Shown here: in pieces, positions 1 through 6,629 of the stretch
Layout: each line of letters begins with the position of its first letter
Numbering within the stretch: the stretch's first letter is position 1
NCBI GenBank assembly: GCA_964428225.1
Contig: CAYRXS010000107.1
Location: 1 to 21,147, forward strand
Origin: JBFMCU01 sp964428225
Lineage (GTDB): Bacteria; Planctomycetota; UBA1135; GCA-002686595
Direction of reading: 5' to 3'
DNA length: 21,147 bases
The notes under the pieces: generated by a model
Told to the model about the DNA's origin: nothing
The model's input: the letters and a program-made list of their open reading frames with translations, nothing else
Database searches by the model: none
Made by a program: the position numbers and the translations under genes

Positions 1-313
1 TGCGGCGGTAGAAGGCGTTCGACTCCTCGGCGGTGGAGAAGCCCGCGTACTGGCGGATCGTCCACGGCCGGCGCACGTACATCGTGGGGTACGGACCGCG
101 CACGAACGGCGCGAAGCCGGGCATCGAGTCGAGGTGCTCGACGCCGGCGAGGTCGCGCGAGGTGTAGAGCGGGCGCCGGGCGATGCCCTCGGGCGTCTCG
201 CGCGTCGCGTCGGCGGCGGGGCCCGCGAGGCGGCGCCAGGCGTCGAGGTCCGCGGGCGACGGCGCGGGAAGCGCGTCGTACTCCAGGCGCGCGAAGTCGG
301 GGATCGGGCTCAT
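1..313 (-). CDS. mutB: Methylmalonyl-CoA mutase large (catalytic) subunit, N-terminal part, cut by the window edge
   Basis: This is the first 104 residues of the adenosylcobalamin-dependent subunit that interconverts (R)-methylmalonyl-CoA and succinyl-CoA in the cytoplasm. The rest, including the B12-binding domain, lies beyond the left edge. The family hallmark is clear: RRPWTIRQYAGFSTAEESNA (residues 81-100) is the start of the substrate-binding TIM barrel, and Tyr79 just before it (TMYVRR) occupies the place of the carboxylate-contacting tyrosine of methylmalonyl-CoA mutases. The ATG at 313 overlaps the TGA of mutA in an ATGA and is preceded by GGGAGGT (complement of 319-325) at 5-nt spacing, so the start is well fixed and translation is coupled to mutA. 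It is the last visible gene of the icmF-mutA-mutB operon. Confidence 0.93.
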   Translation of the reverse strand, partial: MSPIPDFARLEYDALPAPSPADLDAWRRLAGPAADATRETPEGIARRPLYTSRDLAGVEHLDSMPGFAPFVRGPYPTMYVRRPWTIRQYAGFSTAEESNAFYRR

Positions 314-1905
314 CGCGCACCTCCCGCGACGAGCAGGCGACCCAGGAGCTCGAGCACGTCCATGCCGAGGTGGACGAAGTCGTCGACGCCCGCGGTGCGC
401 CATGCGGCTTCGTGCTCGCCCGCGCGGCCCGCGACGAGCACGGCGCGCGCTCCCGCGGCCTTCAACGCCTCGGCCGCCCCGGGTACCGCCTCGGGGTAGC
501 GGGAGTCCGCTCCGCACAGACAGGCGAACGACGCGCCGCTCGCCTGGAAGCCCTCGACGAGCTCCCGCGCGTTGGCGGGAGGATCGGCGTCACCGGCACC
601 GTCGCCCTGCGCGACGTCGAAGCCGCCGATCCGGAAGAGGTTCTCGGCAAACACGGCGCGAGCGCGGTGCTCGACAGGGGGGCCGAGATTGGCCAGGTAC
701 ACCGCGGGTCGGACCGGTCGCGCGTCCGCCGTGTCGCGCAGGGCCTCGAAGGGCGCGGCGTCGCGGCGGCGGGGCAGGGGCTCGACGAGCCGCTCGCCCC
801 CGCCGTCCGTCTCGGCCGGGGGTGCGTCGCGGTCGAGCAGCGCGTCGGTATCGGGGAACTCGCTGATCCCCGTCACCGGGATGCGTCGGATCGCGAGGTC
901 GGCGAGGCGCTCCTCCCAGCTCGCGTCGAGGCGACGGCGCACCTCGCCGTCGAGCAGGGCTCGCGTCATGCCTCCCACGGCCTCGAGCGAGCGGAACTCG
1001 TCCCACGCGAGCCGCGCCATCCGCTCGGTGAGCTCCTCGACGTACCAGGAGCCGCCCGCGGGATCGACGACTTCGCCGACGTGGCCCTCCTCGGCGAGGA
1101 TGGTCTGCGTGTTGCGGGCGAGGCGTCGCCCCAGCTCGCCCGGCTCGCCCAGGGCGGCGTCGAAGGGCGCGGCGGTGATCGTGTCGGCGCCCCCGCAGAT
1201 CGCGGCGAAGACCTGGGTGGTGACGCGCAGCATGTTCGTCCACGGGTCGCGGCGCGCCAGGGTGCGGGCCGAGGTTACGGCGTGGATCCGCATCGGGGAC
1301 GGCGCGTCGAGGCCGCACGCGGCGAGGACGCGCGACCAGAGGGCGCGCGCCGCACGCAGCTTGGCGATCTCCGCGAAGAGATCGCGGTCGATGGCGAACC
1401 GGAACGTCAGGCGCGCCGCGCTCGCCGCGGGCTCGATCCCCGCCGCCTCGAGCCGGCGCAGGTACTCGACGCCGGTGGCCAGCGCGAAGGCGAGCTCCTG
1501 GACCGCGGTCGCCCCCGCGTCGTGGTGGGGGACGGTGGACACGCCGAACGGGGCCTCCGGCTCCGCGAACGCCGCGTCGAGCCCGCCGGAGACCGCGCCG
1601 GTCCGCGCGAGCTCGCCCAGCGGATCGTGGAGCGCCGGCTCCTCGCCGTGCTCGACGATCTCCCAGCCCCCGCTCGTCCCCCCCGGCGTCGCCCCGCGCG
1701 TCGCGGGCGGCATGCCGGGAAGGCCCGCGGGATCGTCGGGAGTGTCGGGAGAGCGCGCGTACAGCGGCTGGACCTCGATCCCCCCCGGAAGCCGGGAGAC
1801 GAGCGCGCGGGCGAAGTCCGCATCCCCGAGCTCGTCGACGACGCGCGCACGCCACTCGTCGAAGCTCACCTCGGGGAAGGCCGTGTCGGGCGTGGGATCG
1901 GTCAC
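310..1905 (-). CDS. mutA: Methylmalonyl-CoA mutase small subunit, internally shortened
   Basis: This 531-residue protein is the non-catalytic partner of MutB in the heterodimeric mutase. The family is shown by FPEVSFDEWRARV near the N-terminus, DPLGELARTG, DPWTNMLRVTTQVFAA, the mutase signature DPAGGSWYVEELTERMARLA, and the small-subunit motif PVTGISEFPDTDALL. The C-terminal Rossmann-like domain has no D-x-H-x-x-G cobalamin motif, as usual for this subunit. The start is the GTG at 1905, 8 nt after the icmF stop codon; no Shine-Dalgarno is evident, so coupling to icmF is likely. Oddity: family members are usually about 600-640 residues. Here GGWEI is followed after only about 10 residues by DPLGELARTG, so roughly 100 residues of the first barrel strands seem to be missing although the frame stays open. 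It may be a genuine short form or a subunit with impaired folding. Confidence 0.88.
   Translation of the reverse strand: MTDPTPDTAFPEVSFDEWRARVVDELGDADFARALVSRLPGGIEVQPLYARSPDTPDDPAGLPGMPPATRGATPGGTSGGWEIVEHGEEPALHDPLGELARTGAVSGGLDAAFAEPEAPFGVSTVPHHDAGATAVQELAFALATGVEYLRRLEAAGIEPAASAARLTFRFAIDRDLFAEIAKLRAARALWSRVLAACGLDAPSPMRIHAVTSARTLARRDPWTNMLRVTTQVFAAICGGADTITAAPFDAALGEPGELGRRLARNTQTILAEEGHVGEVVDPAGGSWYVEELTERMARLAWDEFRSLEAVGGMTRALLDGEVRRRLDASWEERLADLAIRRIPVTGISEFPDTDALLDRDAPPAETDGGGERLVEPLPRRRDAAPFEALRDTADARPVRPAVYLANLGPPVEHRARAVFAENLFRIGGFDVAQGDGAGDADPPANARELVEGFQASGASFACLCGADSRYPEAVPGAAEALKAAGARAVLVAGRAGEHEAAWRTAGVDDFVHLGMDVLELLGRLLVAGGAR
319..325 (-). promoter_or_regulatory. Ribosome binding site of mutB
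   Basis: GGGAGGT on the minus strand lies 5 nt before the mutB ATG, inside the last codons of mutA. With the 4-bp ATGA overlap of the two genes it fixes the start and indicates coupled translation, as expected for two subunits of one complex. Confidence 0.75.
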
Positions 1906-1913
1906 GGGTCGAG

Positions 1914-4900
1914 CTACATGTTCCGCCGGTACTGTCCGCCCACCTCGTAGAGGGCGCGGGAGATCTGCCCGATGGTGCACACCTTGCACACCTCCATGAG
2001 CGCCTCGAACGTGTTGCCTCCCTCGAGGGCGGTCTTCTGGAGCATCGCGAGGGCCTCGGGGGCACGGTCGCGGTTGCGCTCCTGGAAGGCCTCGATCGAG
2101 GCGACCGCGTACTCCTTCTCCTCGGGCGTCGAGCGGATGACCTCGTTGGGCAGGACGGTGGGGGAGCCCTCGGAATCGAGGAACGTGTTCACGCCCATGA
2201 TCGGGAGCTCGCCCGAGTGCTTGAGCGTCTCGTAGTAGAGCGACTCGTCCTGGATCTTGCTGCGCTGGTACATGCGTTCCATCGCTCCGAGCACGCCGCC
2301 GCGCTCGGAGATGCTGCGGAACTCGGCGAGCACCGCCTGCTCGACGACGTCCGTCAGCCACTCGATGGTGAACGATCCCTGGAGCGGGTTCTCGTTCTTC
2401 GACAGCCCCAGCTCGTGGTTGCAGATGAGCTGGATGGCGATCGCCCGGCGCACGCTCTCCTCGGTGGGGGTGGTGATCGCCTCGTCGTAGGAGTTCGTGT
2501 GCAGCGAGTTGCAGTTGTCGTTCAGGGCGTACAGCGCCTGCAGCGTGGTGCGGATGTCGTTGAACGCGATCTCCTGGGCGTGGAGGCTGCGGCCCGAGGT
2601 CTGAATGTGGTACTTGAGCTTCTGGGAGCGTTCGTTCCCGCCGTACTTGAGCTTGACCGCCTTCGACCAGATCCGTCGCGCCACGCGCCCGATCACCGAG
2701 TACTCCGCGTCGAGCCCGTTCGAGAAGAAGAACGACAGGTTGGGGGCGAAGTCGTCGATCTTCATCCCCCGGGACAGGTAGTACTCGACGTAGGTGAATC
2801 CGTTGGAGAGGGTGAACGCGAGCTGGGTGATCGGGTTCGCGCCGGCCTCGGCGATGTGATAACCCGAGATCGAAACCGAGTAGAAGTTGCGGACGTCGTG
2901 CTCGACGAAGTACTGCTGGATGTCGCCCATCATGCGCAGGGCGAACTCGGTGGAGAAGATGCAGGTGTTCTGGGCTTGGTCCTCCTTGAGGATGTCCGCC
3001 TGCACCGTGCCGCGCACCGACGTCAAGGCCTTGGCCTTCAGCTCCTCGTAGACGTCCACGGGCAGCACCTCGTCGCCGCTGACCCCGAGCAGCGCGAGAC
3101 CGAGCCCGTCGTTGCCCGGCGGGAGCTCGCCCTGATAGCGCGGCCGCTCGACGCCCCGGGCGCGGTAGAGCTCGTCGATCTTCGCCTGGACCTCGTCCTC
3201 CAGCCCGTGCTCGCGGACGTAGAGCTCGCACTGCTGGTCGACGGCGGCGTTCATGAAGAAGCCGAGCATCATCGGCCCCGGCCCGTTGATGGTCATCGAG
3301 ACGGAGGTCGTGGGATCCGCGAGGTCGAAGCCCGAGTAGAGCTTCTTCGCGTCGTCCACGGTCGCGATGCTGACCCCGGAGTTGCCGACCTTCCCGTAGA
3401 TGTCCGGCCGGCGGTGGGGATCCTCGCCGTAGAGGGTGACCGAATCGAAGGCGGTGGAGAGCCGCTTGGCGGGCATGCCCCGGGAGACGTAGTGGAAGCG
3501 CTTGTTCGTGCGCTCGGGCCCGCCCTCCCCGGCGAACATGCGCCCGGGATCCTCGCCCCGGCGCTTGAGGGGGAACACCCCGGCCGCGAAGGGGAACTCG
3601 CCGGGCACGTTCTCGGTCAGGATCCAGCGCAGGATGTCGCCCCAGTCCTCGTAGCGGGGCAGGGTGACCTTGGGAATCCTCGTGTGGGCGAGCGTCTCGG
3701 AGTGGAGGTCGAGCTCGAGGAAGCGGTCGCGCACCTGGAAGCAGAACTTGTCCTTCTCGAAGCACCGCTTCGTCTCCGGCCACGCCCGTAGCCGGGTCTT
3801 GCAGTCGTAGTCGAGGCGCCCCTCCAGCTCGGCGTAGAGCGCGACGAGCTCGCGCGCGGAGTCGGAGTCGTCTTCGAGCGGCTCCAGCACGGGAGCCACC
3901 GACTCCTCCGCGGATTCCCCCGCGTTGCGCAGGGCCTCGACGGCTCCGTGGATGCGGTACATGCGCCGGGCGATGGCCACCTGCGTGTCCGCGAACTCGC
4001 CGTAGGTGTCGCTGGTCTCCGCGATCTCCGCGAGGTAGCGCGTGCGGTCCGGGGGAATGACGAAGCGCCGTTCCCGCGTCGTCGCATCGAGCTCTCCCTC
4101 CGGGCTCAGGGGAGCGCCCGTCTTCTCGGCGATCGTCGCCAGCACGCGGTGGAAGAGCTCGCTCACCCCCGGGTCGTTGAACTGCGAGGCGACGGTCCCG
4201 AAGATCGGCAGGGCCTCGTCGTCGCCGTCGAAGAGCTCGTGGTTGCGCCGGTACTGCTTGCGCACGTCGCGCAGGGCGTCGGCCGAGCCGCGCTTGTCGA
4301 ACTTGTTGATCGCGATCACGTCCGCGAAGTCGAGCATGTCGATCTTCTCGAGCTGGGTCGCGGCGCCGTACTCGGCGGTCATCACGTAGAGCGACACGTC
4401 GGAGTGCTCGACGATCTCCGTGTCCGACTGGCCGATGCCGGAGGTCTCCACGATCACGAGGTCGAAGCCCGCGGCGCGACAGATGTCGATCGACTTCTGG
4501 ACGTGCTTGCTCAGGGCGAGGTTCGATTGCCGGGTGGCGAGCGAGCGCATGTAGACGCGCGGATCGTGGATCGCGTTCATGCGGATCCGGTCCCCGAGCA
4601 GCGCTCCTCCCGTCCTCCGCTTGGAAGGATCGATCGAGACGATGGCCACCGTCCGGTCGGGGAGCCGGTGCAGGAAGCGACGGACGATCTCGTCCACCAG
4701 GGACGACTTGCCGGAGCCTCCCGTGCCCGTGATGCCGAGCACGGGGACGGTCTTGCCGCCGTTCAGGGACTCGAGGGCCCGGCCCAGGTCCTCGCCCGCC
4801 TCGGGGTGGTTCTCCGCGACGGTCACCAGGCGGGCGATCGCGGTGGGGGCTCGGTCCGGGACGCACGCGACCTCCTCGTCGAAGGGAGGGGTCTTCGTCG

Positions 4901-5339
4901 GGTGGTCGCAGCGCTCGAGCAGGTCGTTGATCATCCCCTGCAGGCCCATCGAGCGCCCGTCGTCCGGCGTGTAGATCCGCGCGATGCCGTAGGCATGCAG
5001 CTCCTCGACCTCGTCGGGGAGGATCGTGCCCCCGCCGCCCCCGAAGATCCTGATCCCGGATCCCCGCTCCGCCAGGAGGTCGTGCATGTACTTGAAGAAC
5101 TCCACGTGGCCGCCCTGGTAGGACGTGAGCGCGATGCCCTGGACGTCCTCCTGGATCGCGCAATCCACGATCTCGGCCACGGAGCGGTTGTGCCCGAGGT
5201 GGATCACCTCGGCTCCGGAGGCCTGGAGGATGCGGCGCATGACGTTGATGGCCGCGTCGTGGCCATCGAAGAGCGAAGCCGCCGTCACCAGCCGGATGTG
5301 GTGACGGGGCTCGTAGGGCTGGACGGTCTGGACCGACAT
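1914..5339 (-). CDS. icmF: Fused isobutyryl-CoA mutase with G-protein chaperone (IcmF)
   Basis: This 1141-residue protein combines three modules. An N-terminal B12-binding domain carries SLFDGHDAAI with the lower-ligand His27. A MeaB-type GTPase has Walker A GITGTGGSGKSS (residues 202-213), VETSGIGQ (297-304) and NKFD (345-348). A C-terminal acyl-CoA mutase barrel ends in GGQYRRNM. IcmF enzymes interconvert isobutyryl-CoA and n-butyryl-CoA, and some act on isovaleryl-CoA; the GTPase protects and reloads adenosylcobalamin. At the two substrate-choosing positions the sequence has Phe589 (AAGVFPLKR) where MutB has Tyr, and Gln790 (EDQAQNTCIF) where methylmalonyl-CoA mutases have Arg, so methylmalonyl-CoA is an unlikely substrate. 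Length and order match known IcmF proteins (about 1090 residues). The ATG at 5339 gives a start that aligns with the family. It heads the operon icmF-mutA-mutB, with a candidate promoter at 5417-5446. Confidence 0.95.
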   Translation of the reverse strand: MSVQTVQPYEPRHHIRLVTAASLFDGHDAAINVMRRILQASGAEVIHLGHNRSVAEIVDCAIQEDVQGIALTSYQGGHVEFFKYMHDLLAERGSGIRIFGGGGGTILPDEVEELHAYGIARIYTPDDGRSMGLQGMINDLLERCDHPTKTPPFDEEVACVPDRAPTAIARLVTVAENHPEAGEDLGRALESLNGGKTVPVLGITGTGGSGKSSLVDEIVRRFLHRLPDRTVAIVSIDPSKRRTGGALLGDRIRMNAIHDPRVYMRSLATRQSNLALSKHVQKSIDICRAAGFDLVIVETSGIGQSDTEIVEHSDVSLYVMTAEYGAATQLEKIDMLDFADVIAINKFDKRGSADALRDVRKQYRRNHELFDGDDEALPIFGTVASQFNDPGVSELFHRVLATIAEKTGAPLSPEGELDATTRERRFVIPPDRTRYLAEIAETSDTYGEFADTQVAIARRMYRIHGAVEALRNAGESAEESVAPVLEPLEDDSDSARELVALYAELEGRLDYDCKTRLRAWPETKRCFEKDKFCFQVRDRFLELDLHSETLAHTRIPKVTLPRYEDWGDILRWILTENVPGEFPFAAGVFPLKRRGEDPGRMFAGEGGPERTNKRFHYVSRGMPAKRLSTAFDSVTLYGEDPHRRPDIYGKVGNSGVSIATVDDAKKLYSGFDLADPTTSVSMTINGPGPMMLGFFMNAAVDQQCELYVREHGLEDEVQAKIDELYRARGVERPRYQGELPPGNDGLGLALLGVSGDEVLPVDVYEELKAKALTSVRGTVQADILKEDQAQNTCIFSTEFALRMMGDIQQYFVEHDVRNFYSVSISGYHIAEAGANPITQLAFTLSNGFTYVEYYLSRGMKIDDFAPNLSFFFSNGLDAEYSVIGRVARRIWSKAVKLKYGGNERSQKLKYHIQTSGRSLHAQEIAFNDIRTTLQALYALNDNCNSLHTNSYDEAITTPTEESVRRAIAIQLICNHELGLSKNENPLQGSFTIEWLTDVVEQAVLAEFRSISERGGVLGAMERMYQRSKIQDESLYYETLKHSGELPIMGVNTFLDSEGSPTVLPNEVIRSTPEEKEYAVASIEAFQERNRDRAPEALAMLQKTALEGGNTFEALMEVCKVCTIGQISRALYEVGGQYRRNM

Positions 5340-5416
5340 GATGGGCGGGGGTGCTCGAAGGGCCGGAAGTCGGAGCGGCGATCATCGAGAGCTGGGCTCG
5401 CTCCGTAGAGCCGGTC

Positions 5417-5446
5417 ATTATCCCAGTTCGACCGTCCCGGTGCCAG
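5417..5446 (-). promoter_or_regulatory. Candidate promoter of icmF-mutA-mutB
   Basis: On the minus strand CTGGCA (5446-5441) is followed after 18 nt by GATAAT (5422-5417), preceded by TGG, which fits an extended -10 (TGnGATAAT). It lies between the rsgA stop and icmF and would give a leader of about 70 nt. Four of six and five of six consensus bases match; this is inferred from sequence only. Confidence 0.45.
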
Positions 5447-5455
5447 CGCACGACA

Positions 5456-6625
5456 TCAATCCAGCGAATCGAGGAGGCGCAGATACGCCTCGTACCGCGA
5501 GCGCGGCACGGCACCGTCGGCGACCGCCTCGCGCACCGCGCACGACGGCTCGTGGCGATGAGTGCAGTCCCGAAAACGGCAGCGGGGAGCGAAGGCATCG
5601 AACTCGGGGATCTCCTCGCGAAGCGTCTCGCGGGTGACCTCCCACAATCCGAAGGAGCGAATCCCCGGCGTGTCGATCACGCGCGTTCCGTCCGCGAGGG
5701 TCGTGAGCGTGGAGCGGCTCGTCGTGTGCCGGCCCTTCCCGTCGTGCTCGCGTCCCTCCCTTGTCCGTCGCACGCAGGACGGATCGAGCGTGTTGAGCAG
5801 CGTCGACTTTCCGACGCCGCTTTGGCCGACGAAGACGCAGGTTCGGCCCGCCAGCTCCCCGCGGAGCTCGTCGATCCCTTCGCCGCTGGTCGCGGAGGCG
5901 AGGACGACGCTCACGCCGAGGGCTTCGTACGGCACGAGGGCCTCGTCGATCTCCCTTCGCTCCGCGGAATGCTCCAGGAGATCGAGCTTGTTCACGCAGA
6001 GCAGCGGGCGCACGCCGCCGCGGGCGATGGCGATCAGGAAGCGGTCGATCAGGCGGGGATGGAATGCCGGAGCGCGAACCGATACCACCATCGTCGCGAC
6101 GTCGACGTTGGCCGCGATCACGCGCTCGCGATTCGGGTTCGCGGGGTCGGGGCGAGAGAGCGTCGTGCGGCGCGGCCGAACCGTCTCGATGCGCAGGATG
6201 TCCGACCCGCGCGACGAAACCCGGACCTCGTCTCCGACGACCGGGCCGGCCTGCGGAGAAGCAGTGATGCGTGGCGAGAGCTCGGCATCGCACTCCTCGC
6301 CGGCCCGCAGGACACGGACCTTGCCCCGGTCCACCGACAGCACGAGGGCGGGCTCGCCCGCCGCGTCGTCGTGCTCCTCGCCCTCGACGGGGGATTCCGG
6401 TTTCGGCTCGAGCGCGATGCGGTCGCGGCCGGTGAGCATCCTCTCGAAGTCCTCCTCCTCGTTGGCGTTCGCCCAGTCCCTGCGCCGGGGTTTTCTCTTC
6501 CTCGTGGGGTCGGCCCGGCGGGCGCGGGACTTGCGGTCGATCCGCTTGCGCTCGTCGGCGGAGTAGCGTTCGGGAATGAAGATCGGTCGTCTGCGCTTCT
6601 CGGAGCGCTTGTGATGGTCGTTCAC
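5456..6625 (-). CDS. rsgA: Ribosome small subunit-dependent GTPase A (RsgA)
   Basis: RsgA is a circularly permuted GTPase that binds the 30S subunit late in assembly. The order of motifs shows the permutation: G4 NKLD (212-215) precedes G1 GQSGVGKST (267-275) and G3 DTPG (318-321). An OB-fold-like part (about 92-150) comes before the GTPase. The C-terminal zinc site Cys349, Cys354, His356, Cys362 is complete. The first 60 residues are very rich in Arg and Lys and contain RRRPIFIPERYSADERKRI. The start is uncertain. I chose GTG at 6625, giving 389 residues; the frame stays open to an ATG at 6745, and an ATG at about 6439 would remove the basic tail. The GTG lies only 4 bp from the first codon of the divergent propeller gene, so one of the two starts is probably wrong. 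It runs in the same direction as icmF, 116 nt upstream of it. Confidence 0.92.
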   Translation of the reverse strand: MNDHHKRSEKRRRPIFIPERYSADERKRIDRKSRARRADPTRKRKPRRRDWANANEEEDFERMLTGRDRIALEPKPESPVEGEEHDDAAGEPALVLSVDRGKVRVLRAGEECDAELSPRITASPQAGPVVGDEVRVSSRGSDILRIETVRPRRTTLSRPDPANPNRERVIAANVDVATMVVSVRAPAFHPRLIDRFLIAIARGGVRPLLCVNKLDLLEHSAERREIDEALVPYEALGVSVVLASATSGEGIDELRGELAGRTCVFVGQSGVGKSTLLNTLDPSCVRRTREGREHDGKGRHTTSRSTLTTLADGTRVIDTPGIRSFGLWEVTRETLREEIPEFDAFAPRCRFRDCTHRHEPSCAVREAVADGAVPRSRYEAYLRLLDSLD

Positions 6626-6629
6626 GGCA

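Noticed and set aside
2217..3791. 524-residue plus-strand frame inside icmF
   Set aside because: It is the complement of a fully conserved IcmF barrel; composition is typical of a GC-rich antisense frame.
5255..5270. Apparent loss of the last Gly of the D-x-H-x-x-G cobalamin motif in IcmF (DGHDAAI)
   Set aside because: IcmF proteins I can recall carry DGHDA[AS]I at this place, so it is the family's own variant and not damage.
310..5598. One 1762-residue minus-strand frame spanning icmF and mutA
   Set aside because: Only its last 531 codons (from GTG 1905) are real mutA; the rest is a low-complexity Arg/Ala/Pro/Gly shadow of icmF in another frame, kept open by high GC.
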